A stretch of DNA of 64,000 bases from contig JAHECO010000014.1 in NCBI GenBank assembly GCA_024641705.1, positions 1 to 64,000 on the forward strand, in the 5' to 3' direction. A model generated the notes under the pieces. It had not been told where the DNA came from, made no database searches, and saw nothing but the letters and a program-made list of their open reading frames with translations. The translations under genes were made by a program, and so were the position numbers. Source of the DNA: Candidatus Kryptoniota bacterium (lineage in GTDB: Bacteria > Bacteroidota > Ignavibacteria > Kryptoniales > JAKASW01). Positions 52,852-61,880 of this stretch are shown here, piece by piece; position 1 is the stretch's first letter, and each line of letters begins with the position of its first letter.

Positions 52852-54195
52852 ATGCCGGGCCGTCGGATTCGCGGTTTCCCGATGATGTTTCCGGGATTAC
52901 CTGTCATCCTTTTCCTCATCCTGGCAGTTTCACTCGGGCCGGAAGAGGCGCGCGCCCAGATGGTGAGCGGAAGGTTCATGACAAGCTTTTACTCATTTCA
53001 ACAGTATGATACGTCGAACACCGCCAAGATGAGCTTGAGGGGGTTCGAGGCAATGCAGCTTAATTTCGGTGCAGGGAACTACCAGCTGCATACCTACCTC
53101 CTTGCGACCAACGACTTCATAACGAAGCAGCCGAACGATCCTTTGCTGCGAGCGGCCAATCTGTATTTTGAGGCGAGGAAGATCGGCAATATCGTTAACC
53201 TCAAGCTCGGGAGACAGCCCGTCTTTTCACGCGTCGGGGTTTCCTCTTTCGACGGCCTCAGTGCCGACGCGAAATTCCTCGACGACAAGATCTCTCTCGT
53301 GGCTTTCGGCGGTGCGCTCCCTCCGATGAACGAGAAACTGGAATTGAACTCCAACCTCAAGGACAACATGCTCTACGGGGCGCAGGCATACTACTCTCCC
53401 TTCGACAACTTCCGTATCGGAGGCGCCTACGTCAACAAGAGCTTCAAGCCGCCGAGCTATTACACTTACAGACTAACAGAATTGCATACGAACCCCGGTA
53501 TCCAGGACAGCATCCTGATTGATCCGTCCGCCATCGCGAACCAGTTCGTGTCGGGGGACCTCTTCTACTACACCGACAGGATCTCCGGATACTTCAGGCT
53601 CGATTACGATCTGAATTTCTACCAAATCAACAGGACGGAAGTCTCGTTCAGGTATTCTCCTTTCCGCTCCTTCTCTGCGAATGTCGGGTATTTTCACCGC
53701 GATTCGCGCCTTCCTTACAACTCTATATTCTCTGTGTTCGATCACAGCGGCACTGACGAATTTGACCTCGGCGCGAACTACATGTTCACCGAGGACATCA
53801 GCGCCTTCGGATCGTACAGCAGGATATTCTACACGGGAGATAATTCGAACCAGTTCACTATAGGCACGAACGTCTACCTCTTCTCTGTGAGCTTCTCCCA
53901 CAACGACGGTTTTGCGGGAAATCTGAACGGCGTAAATGCCCAGTTCATCTATCCGTTCATGGATCGGAAATTCGTGCTGATAGCATCTGCATCGGCAACG
54001 AATTACAAGATATTGCAGCAACTCTCATCCTCGAACAGGCTGTACAGCGGTTCGCTGGGACTGACTTACCGCCCCATAAACCTGCTGTCGATCAGCCTGC
54101 AGGGACAATACTACCAGGACCCCGTGTATAAGAACGACTTCCGTGGGTATCTGCAGGTGAGCTACTACTTTTTCAAAAACTTCAGTTCGAACTGA
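52852..54195 (+). CDS. Outer-membrane beta-barrel (porin-like) protein
   Basis: 447 residues from ATG 52852, chosen because the signal peptide MPGRRIRGFPMMFPGLPVIL ending EEARAQ begins there; an in-frame GTG at 52717 adds 45 non-leader residues. The mature part has alternating amphipathic strands with many Tyr/Phe and short turns (KLGRQPVFSRVGVSSFDGLS, YGAQAYYSPFDNFRIGGAYV, DLGANYMFTEDISAFGSYS) and ends in an aromatic strand (VSYYFFKN), as expected of a 16- to 20-strand barrel. No haem site is present. It lies between two secreted cytochromes, so it may be the sheath of an outer-membrane electron conduit. Confidence 0.75.
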   Translation: MPGRRIRGFPMMFPGLPVILFLILAVSLGPEEARAQMVSGRFMTSFYSFQQYDTSNTAKMSLRGFEAMQLNFGAGNYQLHTYLLATNDFITKQPNDPLLRAANLYFEARKIGNIVNLKLGRQPVFSRVGVSSFDGLSADAKFLDDKISLVAFGGALPPMNEKLELNSNLKDNMLYGAQAYYSPFDNFRIGGAYVNKSFKPPSYYTYRLTELHTNPGIQDSILIDPSAIANQFVSGDLFYYTDRISGYFRLDYDLNFYQINRTEVSFRYSPFRSFSANVGYFHRDSRLPYNSIFSVFDHSGTDEFDLGANYMFTEDISAFGSYSRIFYTGDNSNQFTIGTNVYLFSVSFSHNDGFAGNLNGVNAQFIYPFMDRKFVLIASASATNYKILQQLSSSNRLYSGSLGLTYRPINLLSISLQGQYYQDPVYKNDFRGYLQVSYYFFKNFSSN

Positions 54196-54206
54196 CGGAG
54201 GCGCAG

Positions 54207-55469
54207 ATGAAAACGATAAGACTCTTCGGATTTGTCGGCTTGGCGGCGCTTCTGTCGATCTCGACGCTCTTCGCGAGCAAGGATGCCCCGAAGCCCGATA
54301 ACTCGAAACTCATAAAATTTTCGCATACGAAACACATCAACGACGTCGGGGCGGCGTGCGCGGACTGCCATACCGCCGTCACCACAAGCACGGACGTCAC
54401 AGAGTACCTGATCCCGACTATGCAGACGTGCTACACCTGTCATGATCAGTCGTCGACCAAGTGCGAATTCTGTCACACTTCTGCGGACAGCACAACCTAC
54501 CAGAAGCTTACTCAAATTCCCGGTCCCGTATATTTCTCGCATAAACAACACGCAGGTACACTGAAGCTGAAGTGCGAGACCTGCCATCAGGGAATCGACA
54601 AGGTCGCCTATGCGGAGGATGCTCCCAACAATGGGCTTCCGAAGATGGAGCAGTGCGTCGTGTGCCACGGGCAGGGAGAGACAAATTTCAGCACTGAGAA
54701 CGTGTCCCACCCGATCACCGCTGCACCGGGCGCGTGTGAAAATTGCCACAGAGACCTTGTGAACCTGGTGCCTGAGTCCCACAAGGAAGTGGGATGGATG
54801 AAAGAGCACAAGAACTTCGTCAACATGAGCGGTCCGCAGAACGATTGCAAATCGTGTCATACTCCGGCCACATGTCAGGAATGCCACGATGCGTCGAATC
54901 TGGCGAAGGACCTGACGCCGGGTCAGTTGTACGTACCGTCGACACCGTCGCTGTCACCCCTCACGACGCATAAGAACCTGACCATCAATAAGGTTCATCC
55001 CGACAACTTCCGGTTCACGCATTCCATTGCCGCGAAGGGACGCGAAAGCACGTGCTACACTTGTCACGACGAGCGCACGTTCTGCGTGCAATGTCATAAT
55101 TCCGAGGCCAACGGAGCTTTGATAAAGCCCGTCTGGCACGACGGCGGCGGGTTCGTGACCAACGGCGTCGGAAGCGGAGGCGGAAGACATGCGCAGTATG
55201 CCAGGAAGGATATCGAGAGCTGTGCAAGCTGCCACGACGTACAGGGCGGCGATCCGGTCTGCATAACCTGTCATACCGATCCTGACGGGGTTCAGCACGA
55301 CGACCCGCGCACTCACCCCGCGATGTTTATGCATGACGTTCACGGGAGCTGGCACACCGATCTCGGTGCGGTCTGTTATACATGTCATACCGATCCCAAC
55401 GCCCATCCGGGCGGCAAGCCGGGCATCGGCTTCTGCGGTTATTGTCACGGCAGCAATCCGGGAGACTGA
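54207..55469 (+). CDS. 14-haem periplasmic c-type cytochrome
   Basis: 420 residues with a signal peptide (MKTIRLFGFVGLAALLSIST, LFAS) and 14 CxxCH motifs spread over the whole length (CADCH first, CGYCH last). The intervening His pattern (IKFSHTKHINDVGAACADCH, VYFSHKQHAGTLKLKCETCH) provides distal ligands as in cytochrome c3/c7 types. It lies 11 bases after the barrel gene stop and 2 bases before the next cytochrome, so the three are expressed together. It would fit the periplasmic side or interior of a barrel-cytochrome complex. Confidence 0.88.
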   Translation: MKTIRLFGFVGLAALLSISTLFASKDAPKPDNSKLIKFSHTKHINDVGAACADCHTAVTTSTDVTEYLIPTMQTCYTCHDQSSTKCEFCHTSADSTTYQKLTQIPGPVYFSHKQHAGTLKLKCETCHQGIDKVAYAEDAPNNGLPKMEQCVVCHGQGETNFSTENVSHPITAAPGACENCHRDLVNLVPESHKEVGWMKEHKNFVNMSGPQNDCKSCHTPATCQECHDASNLAKDLTPGQLYVPSTPSLSPLTTHKNLTINKVHPDNFRFTHSIAAKGRESTCYTCHDERTFCVQCHNSEANGALIKPVWHDGGGFVTNGVGSGGGRHAQYARKDIESCASCHDVQGGDPVCITCHTDPDGVQHDDPRTHPAMFMHDVHGSWHTDLGAVCYTCHTDPNAHPGGKPGIGFCGYCHGSNPGD

Positions 55470-55471
55470 AG

Positions 55472-56161
55472 ATGAAAACATACATTGGATTAGTTTTGAT
55501 AGTTGCTGCTGGTCTCGTCTTCGCGTCATGCAGCAAATTACAGAGCGATAATGTGCTCGCCACAGCCAACTGCAGCTCCTGCCACGGCAGCGTGATGAGC
55601 CCGGCACCCCCGCCCGATCCGGCGGGCAATACAAGTACGTCGACTCCCACCGTTGGCGCGCACCAGGTACACCTCAACGGCAGCGCGTTCGCGTCGAAGG
55701 TGGCGTGCTCTTCGTGCCACGTGGTGCCGCAGTCTGCGGGGCCGGGAATCCATCCCGACGGTCCCGGAAGCGGAAACATCGTGATGTTCGCAGGTGTTGC
55801 TCTTACTGAGACAAACACGCCAGGTACGCGCTTCTACGACAGCTCTCTGCCAACCGTGGTACCGCAGCCCACCTTCAATACCCAGACGCTGAAGTGCCAG
55901 AATACTTATTGCCACGGCAACTTCAAAGGTGGAAACAACTTCAGCCCGACCTGGACTGTGGTGAATTCCAGTCAGGATTCATGCGGAAGCTGTCACGGTC
56001 TTCCTCCTGACGATGCGACCCATCAGGGAAAGGGGATAACACTGCAAACCTGCTATTACTGCCACACTCCGATGATCGGAGCAAACGGCGTCATACTGGA
56101 TGATTCGCTGCACGTCAACGGGTCGCTTGAGTTGTATGGAAAGACCGTAACATCGTGGTAA
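55472..56161 (+). CDS. Pentahaem lipoprotein cytochrome with CxxCH and Cx4CH sites
   Basis: 229 residues from ATG 55472; an upstream in-frame extension to 55382 overlaps the previous gene. The lipoprotein leader MKTYIGLVLIVAAGLVFASC puts Cys20 as the acylated residue. Four CxxCH motifs plus CQNTYCH (Cx4CH) are seen. The Cx4CH next to a CxxCH and the NG/SGSCHG context resemble outer-surface cytochromes of metal-reducing Geobacter. Acylation would place it on the outer membrane, so it may be the cell-surface terminus of the chain. A strong terminator follows. Confidence 0.82.
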   Translation: MKTYIGLVLIVAAGLVFASCSKLQSDNVLATANCSSCHGSVMSPAPPPDPAGNTSTSTPTVGAHQVHLNGSAFASKVACSSCHVVPQSAGPGIHPDGPGSGNIVMFAGVALTETNTPGTRFYDSSLPTVVPQPTFNTQTLKCQNTYCHGNFKGGNNFSPTWTVVNSSQDSCGSCHGLPPDDATHQGKGITLQTCYYCHTPMIGANGVILDDSLHVNGSLELYGKTVTSW

Positions 56162-56224
56162 CGCCGCTGTTGCACGTGGATCTCGCGGCCGAGCCGATCT
56201 AAGTGCCAGTGTAACTCAGAGTCA

Positions 56225-56263
56225 GCCAGGGACGTTGCTATTCATCGTCCCTGGCTTTTTTTT
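56225..56263 (+). terminator. Rho-independent terminator of the cytochrome cluster
   Basis: GCCAGGGACG (56225-56234) pairs perfectly with CGTCCCTGGC (56246-56255) over an 11-base loop, followed by eight T residues. It marks the end of the cytochrome transcription unit. Confidence 0.92.
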
Positions 56264-56330
56264 CGAAACCAGCCGACGCGCTGCACGTCCGGTGAAGATC
56301 CAGAACCCAAGAGAGCTGGAGAAGGCCATA

Positions 56331-56590
56331 GGTCTGGATTCTTCACCACGCTGCGCGTGGTTCAGAATGACTTGTTTCAATTGGTATACAAAGAGCCTCA
56401 ATTGTCATTCTGAGGAGTCCGGCCGCCCTGCGGACGGACGACGAAGAATCCAGAAATCGTGCCGAAGGCAGATTCGCCTTCGGCGAAAATCCAGATTTGC
56501 AGGACTGATCGTGTCTTTCGGAAGTTCATTCTTCGCCCCGCTTGAGGTTACCCCGCGTTCGGCGGGGCGGGTCTCAAAATGACAGAGAGG
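56331..56590. repeat. Intergenic repeat cluster
   Basis: GGATTCTTC (56336-56344) to GAATGAC (56365-56371), and in the opposite direction GTCATTCTGA (56404-56413) to GAAGAATCC (56443-56451), share their ends with the 130-bp repeats at 43444 and 60245 but have different centres. Further hairpins follow (GCCGAAGGC...GCCTTCGGC near 56461-56484; CCCCGC...GCGGGG near 56551-56570). No gene is seen between 56162 and 56722. Confidence 0.65.
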
Positions 56591-56636
56591 GGGAGCGATG
56601 TCGGGATTGCGGACAAATCAGGACATTACTCCGCCT

Positions 56637-56664
56637 TTGCATTATTGGAAGGCATTGGTATATT
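56637..56664 (+). promoter_or_regulatory. Sigma-70-type promoter for the HAD phosphatase
   Basis: TTGCAT (56637-56642) and TATATT (56659-56664) with a 16-base spacer lie 59 bases before TTG 56723. It is a good match with a slightly short spacer. Confidence 0.5.
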
Positions 56665-56722
56665 TTAGAAATCAAATTAAACCACTCACGACCGTTCTGA
56701 GCGAAACCAACGGAATCGACTA

Positions 56723-57517
56723 TTGAAGAAACTTGATGAGATAAAAGGCTGGCTCATTGACCTTAACGGCACGGTTCACGTTGGAGATGTACTTGTTCCC
56801 GGCGCGGCCGAATTTATCCGGTGGTTGAGAAAGACACACCGGTATTTTCGTCTTGTCTCAAGCACGACGACCCTCTCCCGGCGTCAGATTGCAGAAAAGA
56901 TCTCCACTCTCGGAATCGATGTCAGACCTTCTGAAGTTTTCACGGCCTCTTCTGCGGTGGCGGAGTTGCTCAGGAGCTTCGACGGCATGAAGTGCTACCT
57001 TCTCGTGTCGAAGACTGTCCTGGAGGAGTTTGACGGCATCGAGATATCGGAAACAAACCCGGATTACGTTGTCCTGGGCGACATTGGTGAAGAGATGGAC
57101 TACAGGAAGCTCAACAAGATATTCCGTCTCGTGATGGGGGGTGCGGAGTTGATCGCTCTCCAGAAAAACAAGTTCTTTCGGGATGCCAACGGTCTCCAGA
57201 TCGACACGGGCGCATTCGTCGCGGCGCTCGAATATGCCTCCGGGAAGCAGGCGAAGATTATCGGAAAGCCGTCCCGACAGTTCTTCAACCTTGCGGTGCA
57301 CGATATCCGGGTTGAGGCAGGACAGCGGTGGCTCTCCGCCGACTTCGCTATCGTGGGCGACGATGTGGAAGCTGACATCAAAGGCGCCCTCGATGCCGGC
57401 CTTGTGGGCGTCCTGGTGAAGACCGGGAAGTTCAACAACTCTTACAGCGAGCATTACGGCATTGTACCCGATTTCACTTTCGATTCGATTAAGGAGCTCG
57501 GAGACCGGCTAGGCTGA
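56723..57517 (+). CDS. HAD-superfamily IIA phosphatase (LHPP/HDHD2-like)
   Basis: 264 residues from TTG 56723. Motif I is WLIDLNGTVHVGD, in which the second Asp of the normal DxD is Asn, as in the LHPP/HDHD2 subgroup where Ser takes that place. Other motifs: LVSSTTTLSRRQIAE, the lysine in KIIGKPSRQFF and AIVGDDVEADIKGALDAGL. Members dephosphorylate small molecules or phosphohistidine/phospholysine; the substrate here is unknown. No related genes are adjacent. Confidence 0.82.
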   Translation: MKKLDEIKGWLIDLNGTVHVGDVLVPGAAEFIRWLRKTHRYFRLVSSTTTLSRRQIAEKISTLGIDVRPSEVFTASSAVAELLRSFDGMKCYLLVSKTVLEEFDGIEISETNPDYVVLGDIGEEMDYRKLNKIFRLVMGGAELIALQKNKFFRDANGLQIDTGAFVAALEYASGKQAKIIGKPSRQFFNLAVHDIRVEAGQRWLSADFAIVGDDVEADIKGALDAGLVGVLVKTGKFNNSYSEHYGIVPDFTFDSIKELGDRLG

Positions 57518-57613
57518 CCCCCTTGGCCGCGGGATGCGGCACGCGTGCGGTATGGTTCTGTTTGCCGCCGGGGATGATTGAAACTCTTTTGAACTAAGGA
57601 TAACTTCATCGGA

Positions 57614-58246
57614 ATGAATATGAAAAATCTCCACGTGATCGAACATCCCCTGATAAAGCGGGACATAAGCATTCTCCGCGACAAATCTACAGCAAGCGAG
57701 GACTTCCGAATCGTTCTCAAGCGGCTCACTTCGCTGATGGTTTATGAAGTGACCCGGGACCTGAAGCTCCACTCACGTGCGCTGGAGACGCCTCTTGAAA
57801 AGACGGAGGGCTTCACGACTGCCGACGAGGTGATACTCGTCCCGGTCCTGCGTGCGGGTTTGGGTATGGTGGAGGCCTACCTTGCGTTCATACCGGATGC
57901 CAAAGTGGGACACATCGGGTTATACCGTGACGAAACCACGCTCAAGCCGGTCGACTATTACGCCAAGTTCCCGCCCAACCTTTCGAACAGCGTCGTAATT
58001 CTTGTAGACCCGATGCTGGCCACGGGCGGCAGCGCCTCGGCCGCGATACGATACCTGAAGGACAAGGAAGCAAAGAACATCCGGCTGAACTGTGTAGTCG
58101 CAGCGCCGGAAGGTGTTGCGCTGCTCGAAAAGGAACACCCAGACGTCAGGGTGTTTGCGGCCGTGCTCGACAGGGAATTGAACGATCGCGGTTACATCGT
58201 TCCCGGGCTGGGCGATGCGGGAGATAGAATATTCGGAACCGTGTGA
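57614..58246 (+). CDS. upp: Uracil phosphoribosyltransferase
   Basis: A 210-residue pyrimidine-salvage enzyme making UMP from uracil and PRPP. Signatures: VPVLRAGLGMVEAYLAFIPD, AKVGHIGLYRDETTLKPVDY, the PRPP loop VILVDPMLATGGSASAAI and the C-terminal uracil site YIVPGLGDAGDRIFGT. ATG 57614 (second Met at 57620) is the natural start of the family (MKNLHVIEHPLIKRD). It is followed by a convergent gene. Confidence 0.95.
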   Translation: MNMKNLHVIEHPLIKRDISILRDKSTASEDFRIVLKRLTSLMVYEVTRDLKLHSRALETPLEKTEGFTTADEVILVPVLRAGLGMVEAYLAFIPDAKVGHIGLYRDETTLKPVDYYAKFPPNLSNSVVILVDPMLATGGSASAAIRYLKDKEAKNIRLNCVVAAPEGVALLEKEHPDVRVFAAVLDRELNDRGYIVPGLGDAGDRIFGTV

Positions 58247-58329
58247 ACGGTTAAACACCTGCTGCTGCGCAGCCTACAAGTAGATTCTCTAAATCGAATA
58301 TTTCCCCGGTGCAGTGAGAAAGGCTCCTG

Positions 58330-59067
58330 TTAGCCGGCGAATAGTCTTCCCGCGATAAATGTTGCCGCCGCCGCAAGGCCGCCGATCGCCATGCTTTCCA
58401 GACCGCTCCGCCAGGTGTTCTTACCGGTCACCACTGTCTTGGCGGCACCCACTCCAAAAAGAACCGATAAGGTCAGGACTGCGCTCGCTATCAGGCCGGT
58501 CGAAGGCTGCATGAACAGGTACGGGATAATCGGCATCAGCGCTCCGAAGGCGTAGGCCCCTCCCGTGGCTATGCCTGATTTCATCGGCGAGACGGTCTGG
58601 TCCAGAGAAAGACCGAGTTCTTCCTGCATCATGATATCTACCCATCGATCCTTGTCCGACGTTATGTGAGAGATTATCCTGTCGAGCATTTCCCCCTTGA
58701 ACCCCTTCGCTTCGTATATCTCCCTGATCTCCTGTCTTTCTACCTCGGGAAAGTTGTCCACCTCGTAGCCTTCACGGTTCATTTCACCGCGGTAATACTC
58801 TATCTGGGATTTGGTGGAAAGGTATGCTCCGAGCGCCATCGAGATGGTTCCGCCGATCAGTTCGGCGAGGCCCGCAATGAGGATCACCTTGCTCTGCACC
58901 CCCGCGCCGTTGACACCGGATGCCACGGCGAAGGCCGCAACGAGGCCGTCATTTGCCCCGAAAACAAGCTCTCTGACAATACTCCCGCCCGGGATATGGA
59001 CAGCTTCCGTGTGCGAGCCGGTGTCCTTGCTGCTTAGAATTCTTCCTCTCCATGACCATTTTGCCAT
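58330..59067 (-). CDS. VIT1/CCC1 family iron/manganese transporter-like protein
   Basis: 245 residues from ATG 59067, preferred because AAGGA lies five bases before it; an open extension to 59112 adds a dubious leader. The family signature VRELVFGANDGLVAAFAVAS is followed by a second helix with GLAELIGGTISMALGAYLST, a cytoplasmic helical arm with acidic residues (EVERQEIREIYEAKGFKGEM), and three further helices (AFGALMPIIPYLF, VLTLSVLFGVGAAKT). This family moves iron or manganese out of the cytoplasm or into stores. Iron handling fits a cytochrome-rich organism. Confidence 0.85.
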   Translation of the reverse strand: MAKWSWRGRILSSKDTGSHTEAVHIPGGSIVRELVFGANDGLVAAFAVASGVNGAGVQSKVILIAGLAELIGGTISMALGAYLSTKSQIEYYRGEMNREGYEVDNFPEVERQEIREIYEAKGFKGEMLDRIISHITSDKDRWVDIMMQEELGLSLDQTVSPMKSGIATGGAYAFGALMPIIPYLFMQPSTGLIASAVLTLSVLFGVGAAKTVVTGKNTWRSGLESMAIGGLAAAATFIAGRLFAG

Positions 59068-59220
59068 CACAAATCCTTTTTTGAAATTTATTACCAAAAA
59101 TTCATTTAGCAAACTTCAAATAGATGCTTGCGTTGATTTATGGCCCCTATTTGGGCCGCCCGTGCGGGTGGCAGGTCAGAGGCAGGGTAGCGCCTTTTTC
59201 ACGCGGAATTTGGCTTTACC

Positions 59221-59249
59221 TTGACTGGTTTAGGCCCATTTGCTATATT
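59221..59249 (+). promoter_or_regulatory. Sigma-70-type promoter for rplM-rpsI
   Basis: TTGACT (59221-59226), a 17-base spacer and TATATT (59244-59249). This strong consensus match lies 25 bases before the rplM start, as expected for a ribosomal-protein operon. Confidence 0.8.
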
Positions 59250-59273
59250 ACTAGGCAAAATTCGGAGAAAGAA

Positions 59274-59714
59274 TTGTCAGCTGAATATTTAACGAAGAGC
59301 TTCAAGAAAGAGGACGTGCAACAGAAGTGGTACGTCGTCGATGCGAACGGGAAGACTCTCGGAAGGCTCGCAACCAAGATAGCGAGCATGCTCCGGGGGA
59401 AGAACAGTTCCAGATTCACGCCGCACAACGACACCGGCGATTTCGTCGTGGTTGTCAATGCCGGCAAGGTGAAGGTAACGGGTAAGAAGGCCGATACGAA
59501 GGTCTATTTCCACTACACCGGATACCCGGGCGGGGCAACCTACGTGAAATACAAGGAGCTGATCGAGAAGAAGCCCGAGGTTGTCATTGAGCACGCGGTG
59601 AAGGGGATGCTTCCCAAGAATCGTCTGGGCGCGCGCCTCTTCATGAAACTGAAAGTCTATGCCGGATCGGAGCATCCGCACGCGGCGCAGAAGCCGACAG
59701 TAATTGAAATATAA
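59274..59714 (+). CDS. rplM: Ribosomal protein L13
   Basis: 146 residues from TTG 59274, chosen because GGAG (59264-59267) is six bases upstream and the promoter at 59221 excludes earlier starts. L13 motifs: [59 protein letters not shown] and [20 protein letters not shown], ending EHPHAAQKP. It is a 50S assembly protein, followed by rpsI in the almost universal L13-S9 operon. Confidence 0.95.
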   Translation: MSAEYLTKSFKKEDVQQKWYVVDANGKTLGRLATKIASMLRGKNSSRFTPHNDTGDFVVVVNAGKVKVTGKKADTKVYFHYTGYPGGATYVKYKELIEKKPEVVIEHAVKGMLPKNRLGARLFMKLKVYAGSEHPHAAQKPTVIEI

Positions 59715-59726
59715 TCAGGAGTTTTG

Positions 59727-60125
59727 ATGGCATCGGTACATAATGCAAATGTTGCCGTAGGAAGAAGGAAGACTTCCACCGCGAGAGCGAAACTCGTTCC
59801 CGGAACGGGAAAGATATTTGTCAACGATCAGCCGCACTTCGAGTATTTCCCGGTTGTGTCGGTGCAGAACGAGCTCTTCAGGCCGTTCGAGGCGACCGAG
59901 ACGCAGGGTAAGTACGATGTGTACGCGATCGTGGACGGCGGAGGATTGTCGGGCCAGGCAGGTGCGCTGAAGCTCGCGATAGCGAGAGCCCTTCTGAAGG
60001 AAGGGGAGGAAATGCGCCCGCGGCTGCGCGCAGCCGGTGTGCTGACGCGTGACCCGAGGATGGTGGAAAGAAAGAAGTACGGCCGCAAGAAAGCCCGCAA
60101 AGCTTTCCAGTGGACGAAGCGTTAA
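59727..60125 (+). CDS. rpsI: Ribosomal protein S9
   Basis: 132 residues from ATG 59727 with AGGAG five bases upstream; a TTG directly before it is in frame but not needed. S9 motifs: [60 protein letters not shown] and the positively charged C-terminus [13 protein letters not shown] that reaches the ribosomal P site. It lies twelve bases after rplM. Confidence 0.96.
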   Translation: MASVHNANVAVGRRKTSTARAKLVPGTGKIFVNDQPHFEYFPVVSVQNELFRPFEATETQGKYDVYAIVDGGGLSGQAGALKLAIARALLKEGEEMRPRLRAAGVLTRDPRMVERKKYGRKKARKAFQWTKR

Positions 60126-60454
60126 TCATCCGTATCGCTTTTTCTTAGTGCCGTTAGGCAGTCGGTGCTTCATTGAAGAAACTGCCAAATGAATAAATAA
60201 GCATACTTTCCGGGTCGGCATGCTCGATCAAGACGAGCGCGACCCGAGGTTGTCCCAAAACAAGGAAAATGTCATTCTGAAGGAGCGGAGCGACTGAAGA
60301 ATCCACTTATTCGTTCTGAAAAATGGATGCTTCACTTCGTTCAGCATGACAGACAAGACTTTCTGGACAGCCTCAATTTGCGCGGTGGTGTGGCGCCGAG
60401 GCGTCATTCCGTGCGAAAGCGAGGAAGGTAGAAGAAACAACCAAAGGAGCAACA
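60126..60454. other. Intergenic region rpsI-rpsB holding the second 130-bp repeat
   Basis: No gene is seen. The central part (60245-60374) is the inverted copy of the 43444 repeat. The normal close spacing of rpsI and rpsB is interrupted here. The last 20 bases contain AAGGAG before the rpsB start. Confidence 0.6.
60245..60374 (-). repeat. 130-bp repeat, copy 2 (inverted partner of 43444)
   Basis: This is the reverse complement of 43444-43573 with one mismatch (a T in this copy's reverse complement where copy 1 has C, within GAGGCTGYCCAG). It contains GTCATTCTGA (60271-60280) and TGAAGAATCC (60295-60304), the ends shared with the elements near 56336-56451. Confidence 0.9.
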
Positions 60455-61219
60455 ATGCCAAGAGTGACTGTAGAAACACTCCTCTCTTCGGGTGCCCATT
60501 TCGGACACCTCACACGCCGTTGGGATCCCAAAATGAAGCCCTACATCTTCATGGAACGCAACGGTATTCATATCATAGATTTGCGACAGACGCAGCAGCT
60601 TCTCGAGGAGGCGTGCGACGCGATGGCAGCCCTGGCTGCGGAGGGAAAGAAGATTCTTTTCGTCGGCACCAAGAAGCAGGCGAGAGACATCATACGCCAG
60701 CAGGCTGAACGGGCGGGGGTTCATTACGTGACGGACCGCTGGCTCGGAGGCATGCTTACGAACTTCAGCACGATCCGGAAGAGCGTCCGCAGGCTGCAGC
60801 ACATCGAGAAGATGGAGACCGACAACACGATCGAGAGCATGACGAAGAAAGAGGGACTCCATCTCGGAAGGGAAAAACAGAAGCTGGAGAAGATCCTTTC
60901 CGGCGTAAGGGAAATGAACAAACTTCCCGGAGCGATATTCGTCGTCGATATCAAGAAAGAACATATCGCCATAAAAGAGGCTGAGAGGCTCGGTATACCG
61001 ATCTTCGCCATGGTCGATACAAACTGCGACCCCGATCCGATAGATTACGTGATTCCCTCCAACGATGACGCGGTCAAGGCGATCGAAGTGATCACCACGG
61101 CCCTTACCGACGGATATATCGAGGGGAACCAGCGGGACCGCGAGACGAAAGTGGAAGCAATGATGGAACATTCCGCAGATGCGGCCAACCCGTCTGCCAA
61201 AGGAGAAAGCGGAAAGTAA
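60455..61219 (+). CDS. rpsB: Ribosomal protein S2
   Basis: 254 residues with GGAG before ATG 60455. S2 motifs: [80 protein letters not shown], and [20 protein letters not shown] with IPSNDDA. The low-complexity C-terminal tail ([15 protein letters not shown]) is common. tsf follows after two bases. Confidence 0.97.
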   Translation: MPRVTVETLLSSGAHFGHLTRRWDPKMKPYIFMERNGIHIIDLRQTQQLLEEACDAMAALAAEGKKILFVGTKKQARDIIRQQAERAGVHYVTDRWLGGMLTNFSTIRKSVRRLQHIEKMETDNTIESMTKKEGLHLGREKQKLEKILSGVREMNKLPGAIFVVDIKKEHIAIKEAERLGIPIFAMVDTNCDPDPIDYVIPSNDDAVKAIEVITTALTDGYIEGNQRDRETKVEAMMEHSADAANPSAKGESGK

Positions 61220-61221
61220 AA

Positions 61222-61827
61222 ATGGAAATCACTGTAGAGATGGTAAAATCACTCCGCGATGTAACCGGTGCGGGGATGATGGAGTGCAAGAAGGCCTTAC
61301 AGGAATCGAACGGCGACATCGAAGGTGCCAAGAAGATCCTTCGCGCGCGTGGTGCCCAGGTTGCGGAGAAACGCGCCGGTCGCGAGGCGAAACAGGGTGT
61401 CGTCGAATCATATATTCATGCCGGCGGCAGGATCGGTGCCATGGTCGAAGTCAATTGTGAAACCGACTTCGTTGCGCGTACCGACGAGTTCAAGCAGCTG
61501 GCTCGCGATATGGCGATGCAAATCGCTGCCATGAATCCCCTGGTGGTGAACAGGGAAGAAGTACCGAAAGAAATTGTTGAGAAAGAACTGAAGGATTACC
61601 GCGAACAGGCACATGCCGAGGGCAAGAACGACGAAGTCGCCGAGAAGATTGCATCCGGCCATCTCGAGAAGTATTACCAGGAGATAGTGCTGACGGAGCA
61701 GGCTTTCATCAAGGATCCACAGAGGATGATAAAGGACCTTGTTATGGATATGACGGCGAAAACAGGTGAGAACGTCTCCATCCGTAGATTTCAAAGGTTC
61801 GAGCTCGGGGTTGATGGAATCAAGTGA
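61222..61827 (+). CDS. tsf: Elongation factor Ts
   Basis: Nucleotide-exchange factor for EF-Tu, 201 residues, of the short form with one core subdomain. Motifs: VKSLRDVTGAGMMECKKALQ, AAREGVVE-type segment (AKQGVVESYIHAGGRIGAMV), EVNCETDFVARTDEFKQLAR and the C-terminal ENVSIRRFQRFELG. It is co-transcribed with rpsB and ends at the terminator at 61881. Confidence 0.96.
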   Translation: MEITVEMVKSLRDVTGAGMMECKKALQESNGDIEGAKKILRARGAQVAEKRAGREAKQGVVESYIHAGGRIGAMVEVNCETDFVARTDEFKQLARDMAMQIAAMNPLVVNREEVPKEIVEKELKDYREQAHAEGKNDEVAEKIASGHLEKYYQEIVLTEQAFIKDPQRMIKDLVMDMTAKTGENVSIRRFQRFELGVDGIK

Positions 61828-61880
61828 GGATCAATGCCACCCCGGTGAAATACTCGTAACACGGGCAAGCTGACCTTTTG

